Source: an uncultured Alistipes sp. (lineage in GTDB: Bacteria > Bacteroidota > Bacteroidia > Bacteroidales > Rikenellaceae). Taken from it: a DNA stretch of 12,249 nt. This document shows, piece by piece, positions 7,013-12,249 of this stretch. Both the position numbers and the translations under genes were made by a program. Where the stretch lies: assembly GCA_900545315.1 (NCBI GenBank), contig UQYM01000047.1, positions 1-12,249 of the forward strand, read 5' to 3'. The notes under the pieces were generated by a model. It was not told where the DNA came from. It searched no databases and worked only from the letters and a program-made list of their open reading frames with translations. Each line of letters begins with the position of its first letter. Position 1 is the stretch's first letter.

Positions 7013-8119
7013 ATGACAGAACTCACTTTATCTACACCCTCTATTCTTTTTTCTGCCATTTCGTTGATTTTGCTGGCATATACCAATCGCTTTCTCTCAT
7101 ATGCACAAGTTGTTCGGACCCTTAAAGCCGATTACGATAAAAATCCCTCCACCATCACCCATATGCAACTGGCCAATCTGCGCCGCAGACTCTACATGGC
7201 CCGCTCAATGCAACTGTTCGGAGTAAGCAGTCTGTTGTTGTGTGTGGTCTGCACCTTCCTGATCTATATTGGCATGCAGATGGTTGCTGTTTATACGTTT
7301 GGTATTGCCTTAGTACTGCTGACCATTTCGCTGGGAATCTCTATCCGGGAATTATTGATTTCGGTACGGGCTCTCGAACTGCACCTCGACAGCTTCGAAC
7401 GAATGAAGACCCTTACCGCCACTTCCGGGCGTGAAGGCAATATCGAACCGGTTCGTCGCCGTAAAACAGTCGCTGACAATGCGCGTCAAGCGGCCTCTAC
7501 CACCGAACACACACAACGCTCGAATAAATCGGTTAAATCGGCACAGGCCAAGAGTGAGCCCGCCAAAGCCAAAGTCCAAACCAAAGCGACAAAGCCCATT
7601 GCTACTCCCGCTACCGAAACTGCAACCAAAGCACCGGCCAAGGCCGTCAAAACTCGCACTGCCGGTCGCACTAAGACAGCCGCCTCTTCATCCGCTTCGG
7701 GACACGCATCGGATGGAGAGCAGACAACCAAAGAAAACGCAACGACCGGTAACCCTACTCCAGAGATTCAGGGTAATGCCGCCAATAACAGCACCGCTAA
7801 AAGTACACTCAAAAAACAGAGTGCAACCAAGTCCACAACCGGTTCAGAATCCAAATTATCTCGACCAAAGGCAACCAACCAAGAGCAACCGGCAACGAAT
7901 GATACTGCTGTGGCCTCTACCACCCAAGCTGCGACCGTCTCCTCTACGGAGATTCGTAACGATCAGCCTGCAAGTGGAGGAGAGCTTGCAATACCGGCAC
8001 GGTCACCACGTGGACGTCGTCGCAACAACAGCCGCCGTTCCGCTACGCCGACGACCGAGCCCAATTCCGTAGCAACAAACCAGCCCTCCAGTCAACCCGT
8101 AGCCAACGACAATAATTAA
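7013..8119 (+). CDS. DUF2721 membrane protein with a long disordered tail
   Basis: Residues 1-130 match the DUF2721 pattern: a helix around 8-25, a cytosolic loop with the conserved MQLANLRRRLYMARSMQL motif (about 51-68), two more membrane helices around 68-87 and 90-109, then ISIRELLISVRALELHLDSFE. DUF2721 proteins are usually about 130-150 residues, so the remaining 230 or so are an extension. That tail is low complexity, rich in Ala, Thr, Ser, Lys, Asn and Gln, lacks hydrophobic stretches and has a strongly basic patch at about 330-342 (RSPRGRRRNNSRR). It is probably disordered and cytosolic, perhaps binding nucleic acid or another acidic partner (inference). The gene follows MATE after 6 bases. 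The function of DUF2721 is unknown. Confidence 0.85.
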   Translation: MTELTLSTPSILFSAISLILLAYTNRFLSYAQVVRTLKADYDKNPSTITHMQLANLRRRLYMARSMQLFGVSSLLLCVVCTFLIYIGMQMVAVYTFGIALVLLTISLGISIRELLISVRALELHLDSFERMKTLTATSGREGNIEPVRRRKTVADNARQAASTTEHTQRSNKSVKSAQAKSEPAKAKVQTKATKPIATPATETATKAPAKAVKTRTAGRTKTAASSSASGHASDGEQTTKENATTGNPTPEIQGNAANNSTAKSTLKKQSATKSTTGSESKLSRPKATNQEQPATNDTAVASTTQAATVSSTEIRNDQPASGGELAIPARSPRGRRRNNSRRSATPTTEPNSVATNQPSSQPVANDNN

Positions 8120-8556
8120 GTTGCGGACAATCGCTGTAACAGACCTGACATTTCAGCCTGGCTACATGTCTGAAGGAGGCTCTTCGGGGCAGCAGTACCG
8201 TTGGATGCGCCGCCATTTTGGACAGTGCAGCCTCTCAAAGCGAAGCGTTGCTGTGATCGGAGACTGACCGAAGCACTGCTCCGGGATGGACAGCTTCTCA
8301 AATAGGAGCGCTTCGGCTAGACGGTATTGTTCGGTTTCTGTGCAAGTTTGCTGGATCAGGCACTCATTTGGTCGACACGGAATTTTGTCCGAAACCCACG
8401 TCGTGTTGTTCAACGATTGGGGCACACATCGAGTGTCGGAGGTACGGTTGTTCGGTTCCTTTTTTGATCTACCTACAATTCCGAGCCAATCTGTTGGGCC
8501 TGAGTTTACCCTTTATGCGATACCTTGTCTGCGCCACGTATTGTTATACTACATAA
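8120..8556. other. Gene-poor stretch after the DUF2721 gene
   Basis: There is no recognisable gene in about 440 bases. An 87-codon ORF lies on the minus strand (8425-8162) and a 106-codon ORF on the plus strand (8286-8606); neither has a promoter element, a known motif or a convincing composition, and the plus-strand one runs through the terminator hairpin. A six-T run (8460-8465) is not preceded by a good stem. The sequence TTGTTCGGTT occurs twice, near 8328 and 8447. Base composition is like the coding regions, so this could be a decayed gene or a long 3' UTR. Confidence 0.5.
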
Positions 8557-8595
8557 AAAGCGCAGCATCGAAAACGAGTTTCGATGCTGCGCTTT
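8557..8595. terminator. Strong bidirectional terminator hairpin between convergent genes
   Basis: A perfect 17-bp stem, AAAGCGCAGCATCGAAA (8557-8573) with its complement at 8579-8595, surrounds the 5-base loop ACGAG. A/T-rich arm ends give short A and U runs on both sides, so it could stop transcripts from either direction. It lies 45 bases past the stop of the minus-strand GNAT gene and downstream of the plus-strand DUF2721 gene. Confidence 0.8.
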
Positions 8596-8639
8596 ATGCG
8601 TCATAGTCCACATTCCGCTCTTACAGAACCGGTGTTCGG

Positions 8640-8939
8640 CTATTTTTCTGTCGGCCTCACGACCAACAAATCATGCAAATCAGGTCTGCGCTCAAACACC
8701 ACACGGGCAAAAGAGCATTGAGGAATTACCTTGCGATGATTTTGTCGGGCAGCATCAGCCAAAGCCAATACCAATTTTTTACCTACTCCCTGTCCCTCAT
8801 ATTCGGGAAAGACCACTGTATGGTCGATCAGCCATCGATCCGGTCCGACCTCTTGATAAGAGATCCACCCCAACGCCTTACCATTCTCCACAATACGGAA
8901 AATTCCTTTACGGTCCGCTTTTGAATACTCGATTTCCAT
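8640..8939 (-). CDS. GNAT-like N-acetyltransferase (PF14542 / YjdJ type)
   Basis: This is a 99-residue protein, complete for this minimal acetyltransferase family. The acetyl-CoA loop is seen in HTVVFPEYEGQGVGKKLV (40-57, QGVGK), followed by the helix of the pyrophosphate-binding motif. The stretch VIPQCSFARVVFERRPDLHDLL, with C75, is the hallmark of the short PF14542 group, where it reads as IPxCxF-x-FxRxPE. The family is thought to acetylate small molecules or proteins, with no proven substrate for most members. It appears to be transcribed alone: a -7 element lies at 9058-9051 and a terminator hairpin just after its stop. Confidence 0.82.
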   Translation of the reverse strand: MEIEYSKADRKGIFRIVENGKALGWISYQEVGPDRWLIDHTVVFPEYEGQGVGKKLVLALADAARQNHRKVIPQCSFARVVFERRPDLHDLLVVRPTEK

Positions 8940-9003
8940 AGAATTTTCAATTTACGTTACATCGCTCCGACAGCAAATCGTACGCCAAAATACACTGCTC
9001 ACC

Positions 9004-9022
9004 TGTCTCCTTTAGGGAGACA
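9004..9022. repeat. 7-bp hairpin in the leader of the GNAT gene
   Basis: TGTCTCC (9004-9010) pairs perfectly with GGAGACA (9016-9022) around a 5-base loop. It sits between the flavin reductase stop and the GNAT start, inside the predicted GNAT leader. It lacks a U-run on the minus strand, so a terminator function for the upstream gene is uncertain. Confidence 0.4.
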
Positions 9023-9050
9023 CTTTCCCGAAATCAATCTGAACCTACTA

Positions 9051-9058
9051 CAAAAGTA
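9051..9058 (-). promoter_or_regulatory. -7 promoter element for the GNAT gene
   Basis: On the minus strand this reads TACTTTTG, a full match to TAnnTTTG, giving a leader of roughly 105 bases to the ATG at 8939. No -33 TTTG is found at the normal spacing. Confidence 0.35.
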
Positions 9059-9170
9059 CACTTTCTCAAAACGGACCAGATAAAGAACAATACCTGTGTG
9101 CTTGCGCCACACTTTGCACGACTATCAGGCTCAATAACCTGGATTACAGAAATGTTGATTTGTGCCGATC

Positions 9171-9683
9171 TTAACGTTTCCAAGCTCCGATAATCTCAGC
9201 GATGTACATTTTGTGAAAATCCTGTTTGGGATACCAACGTTCAGCCGTGGCAAAATCAACAAAATTGGTCTTCTCAAGCATATCCATATAAAACTTGCGG
9301 CAATCCAACACCAACGAGGCCTCCTCAAAAGCCATATTGCCAGAAGGCATGGTCATCGGAGTCAACTTTGTCTCAGCCACCTTGTCAATATCTCGGCCCG
9401 AACGGGTTCCACACAGCTGCAGCACCTTGCGATACTCTTCTCCATAAAATGAGAGTGTAAAGCCTTCATTACGCTCAATAAACTCAAAGGTATAACGCTG
9501 CGGACGAATAAATACAAAGGCCACCGGTCGATTCCACAAAAAACCGAGTCCGCCCCAACTGGCCGTCATCATGTTGAATTGATCCTGTTTGCCGGCCGTC
9601 ACCAACATCCATTGCTCCCCAATCAGTTTAAATACATTTGCATCCAACGTTTTGGGATCGATCTCCTGAAAAGTATTCATCAT
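9171..9683 (-). CDS. Flavin reductase-like FMN-binding protein
   Basis: This 170-residue protein matches the flavin reductase-like split-barrel fold (PF01613 type). Seen features are the N-terminal VFKLIGEQWMLVTAG strand, then NMMTASWGGLGFLWNRPVAFVFIRPQRYTFEFIERNEGFTLSF, which covers the usual FMN phosphate and isoalloxazine contact region, followed by a C-terminal dimerisation half. Family members bind FMN and reduce flavin or small substrates with NAD(P)H; the real reaction here is unknown. The start is one of two adjacent ATGs, 19 bases after the mutY stop, so it is very likely the distal gene of the ybaK-mutY transcript. Confidence 0.85.
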   Translation of the reverse strand: MMNTFQEIDPKTLDANVFKLIGEQWMLVTAGKQDQFNMMTASWGGLGFLWNRPVAFVFIRPQRYTFEFIERNEGFTLSFYGEEYRKVLQLCGTRSGRDIDKVAETKLTPMTMPSGNMAFEEASLVLDCRKFYMDMLEKTNFVDFATAERWYPKQDFHKMYIAEIIGAWKR

Positions 9684-9702
9684 ATCTGTTCTATGTTTTA
9701 CT

Positions 9703-10800
9703 TTACTTTTTTCTGTGTCGTTGCAAATAGAGTTCCGTCAATCGCGATATGGGGTAACGATCCAACTCTGATTGTGACAGAACAGACGCCTCACTCGGCC
9801 AGCTATCGGGCCAATGATCCACACAAATTTCATAAAACGTTGCGTAAATCGTCCGATGCGACAACTGATGTTTGGGCATCGTCACTTTGTTCAGTACAGT
9901 GAACTTCTGCTTGCCCACCCAAGCGATAAAATACGAATCACGTCGCAACTGTTCAAACTCGATTGGTTTCTCCGTCTCAACCAACGGAAACTCGTACAGA
10001 TTCTGCCAGATATCCTTGGCTGTACGCTTGACCAAAACCGTCTGCTCAAGGCAGTGCAGATAAAGATAATTAAAATATCGCGGTTTTATATCCGTCCGCC
10101 CTACTTTTACGGGGAGCATCTCGACCCGCTCCTGACGCAAGGCAACGCATTGCGCAGCCAATGGACAGATTGTACAGTCCGGTGAGCGAGGCACACATTG
10201 CAGGGCTCCGAACTCCATCATGGCTTGATTCTGCAAGGCCGCCTGCTGCCGGTCAAGCAGATCTGTTGCCAAATCGGCAAAAAAACGTTTTCCTGCCGGC
10301 GTATCGATCGGCAGATCCACCCCGAAAAGACGTGACAACACGCGATAGACATTTCCATCCACCGCCGCATAGGGCTGATTGTAGGCAAAGGCACAAATAG
10401 CGGCTGCAGTATAGTCTCCGATCCCCTTCAGGGCACGCACCTCAGAATAGGTTGTCGGGAAAACTCCCTGATACTGCTCGACGATCGTACGAGCCGCTGC
10501 ATGCAGATTCCGGGCCCGACTATAATAGCCCAAGCCCTGCCACTGTTTCATCAGCTCATCCTCGGTGGCTTCAGCCAACGCCTGCACATTCGGGAAGCGC
10601 TCCACGAAACGGTTGTAATACTCCAACCCTTGGGCCACACGGGTCTGTTGAAGGATCACTTCGGAGATCCAGATCCGATAGGGATCCGTGCTCCTGCGCC
10701 ACGGCAGATCACGATGGTTGGCGTCATACCATTGAATCAGGACCTGACTGATCTCTGACCGTTTAGACTGATCGACCAAACATGACACCTCGCCTTTCAT
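9703..10800 (-). CDS. mutY: A/G-specific adenine DNA glycosylase MutY
   Basis: This 365-residue enzyme removes A paired with 8-oxoguanine. The glycosylase core has WISEVILQQT with catalytic E47, the helix-hairpin-helix around LKGIGDYTAAA (124-134), and VDGN with catalytic D148. The [4Fe-4S] cluster ligands are C202-X6-C209-X2-C212-X5-C218, exactly the MutY/Nth spacing. The C-terminal NUDIX-like 8-oxoG recognition domain starts around 240 and includes KHQLSHRTIYATFY with H315. The frame extends upstream to TTG 10833, but ATG 10800 is a better start: it follows purine-rich AGGAGATGAAGGG and needs no rare start codon. It lies 57 bases after ybaK and 19 before the flavin reductase gene, forming an operon-like row. 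Confidence 0.95.
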   Translation of the reverse strand: MKGEVSCLVDQSKRSEISQVLIQWYDANHRDLPWRRSTDPYRIWISEVILQQTRVAQGLEYYNRFVERFPNVQALAEATEDELMKQWQGLGYYSRARNLHAAARTIVEQYQGVFPTTYSEVRALKGIGDYTAAAICAFAYNQPYAAVDGNVYRVLSRLFGVDLPIDTPAGKRFFADLATDLLDRQQAALQNQAMMEFGALQCVPRSPDCTICPLAAQCVALRQERVEMLPVKVGRTDIKPRYFNYLYLHCLEQTVLVKRTAKDIWQNLYEFPLVETEKPIEFEQLRRDSYFIAWVGKQKFTVLNKVTMPKHQLSHRTIYATFYEICVDHWPDSWPSEASVLSQSELDRYPISRLTELYLQRHRKK

Positions 10801-10857
10801 CCCTTCATCTCCTCTGCAATACGTCTTTAGCAACAGCTCTGATCACCCACCCAACTG

Positions 10858-11337
10858 TCACAGCAGGTCGGTCACCTCGGCTCGTGTAAAGCGTATCAAA
10901 TCGGCCGGCGCGATACGTAATTGCAAACCCCGCATGCCGGCACTGACATAGATATAATCGAACTCAAGACAGGTAGAGTGAATATAGGTTGGAAAGTTTT
11001 TTTTCATTCCGATCGGAGAGCAGCCTCCGCGAATATATCCGGTTGTCGGCAACAGCTCTTTCATATGCAGCATCTCGACACTTTTGTTACCGGAGGCTTT
11101 GGCGGCCAGTTTAAGATTGACTTCACCGTCGCCCGGGATGACACATACCAAAATTCCGGTGCGATCCCCGCGCAAAACCAACGTCTTGAATACTTGAGCT
11201 ATATTTTCGCCCAACTGCTCCGCCACATGCGTAGCGGCCAAATGCTCCTCATCCACCTGATACGGGACCAGTTCATAACCGATTCCTGCCCGATCCAACA
11301 GCCGAGCAGCATTGGTTTTATTAATTTTCGTTCCCAT
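10858..11337 (-). CDS. ybaK: Cys-tRNA(Pro) deacylase YbaK/EbsC
   Basis: This is a 159-residue trans-editing enzyme that hydrolyses Cys-tRNA(Pro) mischarged by prolyl-tRNA synthetase. The N-terminus KINKTNAARLLD is typical. The conserved Lys in VFKTLVLRG is K51, and the GG-C-SPIGMKK motif (about 104-113) matches the family's GGxSPxGxKK active-site loop. The frame stays open upstream to ATG 11472, but that 45-residue extension has no family counterpart and would begin before the promoter element at 11425-11418, so ATG 11337 is the start. It lies 57 bases upstream of mutY and is divergent from tpx. Confidence 0.93.
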   Translation of the reverse strand: MGTKINKTNAARLLDRAGIGYELVPYQVDEEHLAATHVAEQLGENIAQVFKTLVLRGDRTGILVCVIPGDGEVNLKLAAKASGNKSVEMLHMKELLPTTGYIRGGCSPIGMKKNFPTYIHSTCLEFDYIYVSAGMRGLQLRIAPADLIRFTRAEVTDLL

Positions 11338-11417
11338 AATACCGATAAGATTATATTCCGCAATTACCCATTGTACCTGCCGGCAGCACACGTCAACAGC
11401 CACCCAAAGAGGCACAC

Positions 11418-11425
11418 AAAAGGTA
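11418..11425 (-). promoter_or_regulatory. -7-like promoter element for ybaK
   Basis: On the minus strand this reads TACCTTTT followed by G, one base off the TAnnTTTG consensus. It predicts a leader of roughly 74 bases to ATG 11337 and would drive ybaK, mutY and the flavin reductase gene. No clear -33 box is seen. Confidence 0.35.
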
Positions 11426-11493
11426 CTGCGAAGATAACCCAATTCGCCCACTTTAGGAAAGGGAAATATCATGTCAGAGGATAATTTTCACCA

Positions 11494-11524
11494 TTTGCGA
11501 CAGGTAGAAATGGTACTAAAATTG
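11494..11524 (+). promoter_or_regulatory. Promoter of tpx (-33 TTTG and -7 TAAAATTG)
   Basis: TTTG at 11494-11497 and TAAAATTG at 11517-11524 (7 of 8 to TAnnTTTG) are separated by 19 bases, the normal Bacteroidota spacing. The predicted transcription start near 11531 leaves a leader of about 29 bases before the tpx ATG. A rival -7, TATCTTTA at 11527-11534, lacks a correctly spaced -33. Confidence 0.5.
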
Positions 11525-11559
11525 CGTATCTTTAGGCCGAACCAAATAACATTACTGCT

Positions 11560-12069
11560 ATGAGTAATACTAAAATCACATTCATGGGAAACCCCATTAC
11601 ATTGGTAGGGGACCCACTGCATGTCGGAGACAAAGCTCCGATGTTTACCGTTCTGGACAGCAATCTGCAACCGGTACCGTTCTCGCAATACAAGGATAAA
11701 AATATCATCATCAGCGTATTTCCGTCAGTTGATACGCCGGTTTGTGCCCTGCAGAATATTCGCTTCAACAAAGAGGCCAGCAAACTCAAAAGCGATGTCG
11801 AAATCCTTTCTCTCTCGGTCGATCTGCCGTTTGCCCAGAGCCGTTTCTGCGCTGCAGAACATATCGAAAACGTCCATGTCTATTCGGATTACCGCGATCT
11901 CGATTTCGGTCTGAAATACGGTTTCGTGATCAAAGAGCTGCGACTGTTGTCTCGTGGCGTTGTCGTTATTGACCGCAAAGGCATCATTCGCTATATCGAA
12001 TACGTTCCGGAGGTAACCAACGAGCCCAACTACGAAGCCGCATTGAAAGCTGTCGCTGAATTAGAGTAG
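11560..12069 (+). CDS. tpx: Thiol peroxidase Tpx (atypical 2-Cys peroxiredoxin)
   Basis: This is a 169-residue protein of normal family size. It reduces hydrogen peroxide and organic peroxides using thioredoxin. The peroxidatic Cys is C62 in SVDTPVCALQ, with T59 in the TxxC motif. The resolving Cys is C97 in SRFCAAE, the Tpx-specific position. R132 in LLSRGVVVID is the conserved arginine that activates the peroxidatic thiol. The N-terminal TFMGNPITLVGDPLHVGDKAP is also family-typical. Start ATG 11560 is favoured by its promoter at 11494-11524. It is transcribed alone, divergent from ybaK, and followed by a terminator hairpin. Confidence 0.96.
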   Translation: MSNTKITFMGNPITLVGDPLHVGDKAPMFTVLDSNLQPVPFSQYKDKNIIISVFPSVDTPVCALQNIRFNKEASKLKSDVEILSLSVDLPFAQSRFCAAEHIENVHVYSDYRDLDFGLKYGFVIKELRLLSRGVVVIDRKGIIRYIEYVPEVTNEPNYEAALKAVAELE

Positions 12070-12137
12070 CTTCAACAGGTAACCAAACCTACACGGTTTA
12101 GTCACAACCCCCAAAAAAGAAGGCGCCACAAAATTGG

Positions 12138-12189
12138 AACAGCCTTAAAACGATGCAATAGTCTGAGGAATTGGGCTGTTGCATTTTTT
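12138..12189 (+). terminator. tpx terminator, with a competing upstream stem
   Basis: The 9-bp stem ATGCAATAG (12153-12161) with CTGTTGCAT (12176-12184), one G-U pair, is followed by a T run (12184-12189), a typical intrinsic terminator. AACAGCC (12138-12144) can instead pair with GGCTGTT (12174-12180), which overlaps the right arm, so two mutually exclusive folds are possible. Confidence 0.6.
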
Positions 12190-12202
12190 ATTGCAGGAGA
12201 GG

Positions 12203-12243
12203 TAACGAAAAGGCAACGGTTCTCTTTTCCGTTGCTTGCGTTA
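12203..12243. repeat. Second hairpin after tpx, near window end
   Basis: GCAACGG (12213-12219) pairs perfectly with CCGTTGC (12229-12235) over a 9-base loop. Outer TAACG (12203-12207) and CGTTA (12239-12243) extend it after a small internal loop. It may be a terminator for a gene coming from the right side, or part of a structured RNA; the window ends just after it. Confidence 0.45.
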
Positions 12244-12249
12244 GTAATC

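Noticed and set aside
9096..9112. GTGTG/CACAC 5-bp stem past the flavin reductase stop
   Set aside because: It is too short and lacks a U-run; it cannot be told from chance.
10801..10833. Longer MutY from TTG 10833
   Set aside because: It needs a rare start and adds residues with no family match; ATG 10800 is preceded by a purine-rich stretch.
11338..11472. N-terminal extension of YbaK by 45 residues
   Set aside because: It has no counterpart in YbaK proteins and starts upstream of the -7-like element.
1..12249. tRNA, rRNA, insertion sequence, CRISPR, integron or phage signals
   Set aside because: No repeat arrays, transposase-like ORFs, terminal repeats or tRNA-like cloverleaf were seen in any part of the window.

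Overview
The window most likely comes from a Bacteroidota chromosome, probably order Bacteroidales; I cannot name the genus. The evidence is TAnnTTTG-type -7 promoter elements upstream of several genes, little Shine-Dalgarno signal, Bacteroidales-style proteins (a PAP2 phosphatase with a secretion signal, an AraC regulator, DUF2721), AT-rich gaps between genes of about 50% GC, and no rRNA, tRNA, insertion sequence, phage gene or CRISPR array. It reads as core or near-core genome.

Left third, mostly minus strand. A secreted PAP2 lipid phosphatase is cut by the window edge (1-902). An AraC regulator follows (983-1858), then a 534-base AT-rich gap with two strong hairpins. Next is a copper-handling pair: a Cu(I) P1B-ATPase, copA (5106-2785), and a small CopZ-like HMA protein downstream (2599-2393). 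The 185-base spacer between these two carries a nested RNA fold capped by a GNRA tetraloop. Just upstream of copA, overlapping its start, is a 72-codon ORF with 10 cysteines, placed right behind a -7 element. The rest of the gap up to 5677 holds a decayed gene tail that looks like an outer-membrane beta-barrel C-terminus, with two in-frame stops.

Middle, plus strand. A MATE efflux transporter (5678-7006) and a DUF2721 membrane protein (7013-8119) form a tight pair. The DUF2721 protein has an unusual disordered tail of about 230 residues rich in Ala, Thr, Ser and Lys. About 520 bases without a recognisable gene follow, ending in a perfect 17-bp-stem hairpin.

Right third. Minus-strand genes run from ybaK (11337-10858) to mutY (10800-9703) to a flavin reductase-like gene (9683-9171), with a GNAT-like acetyltransferase (8939-8640) beyond, probably on its own promoter. 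Divergent from ybaK on the plus strand is thiol peroxidase tpx (11560-12069), with a good promoter and a terminator. By content this is housekeeping quality control: tRNA proofreading, repair of oxidised guanine and peroxide removal.

No clearly new multi-gene system is visible. The best leads are the copA locus (Cys-rich overlapping ORF and folded spacer), the long DUF2721 tail, and the structured but gene-poor gaps.
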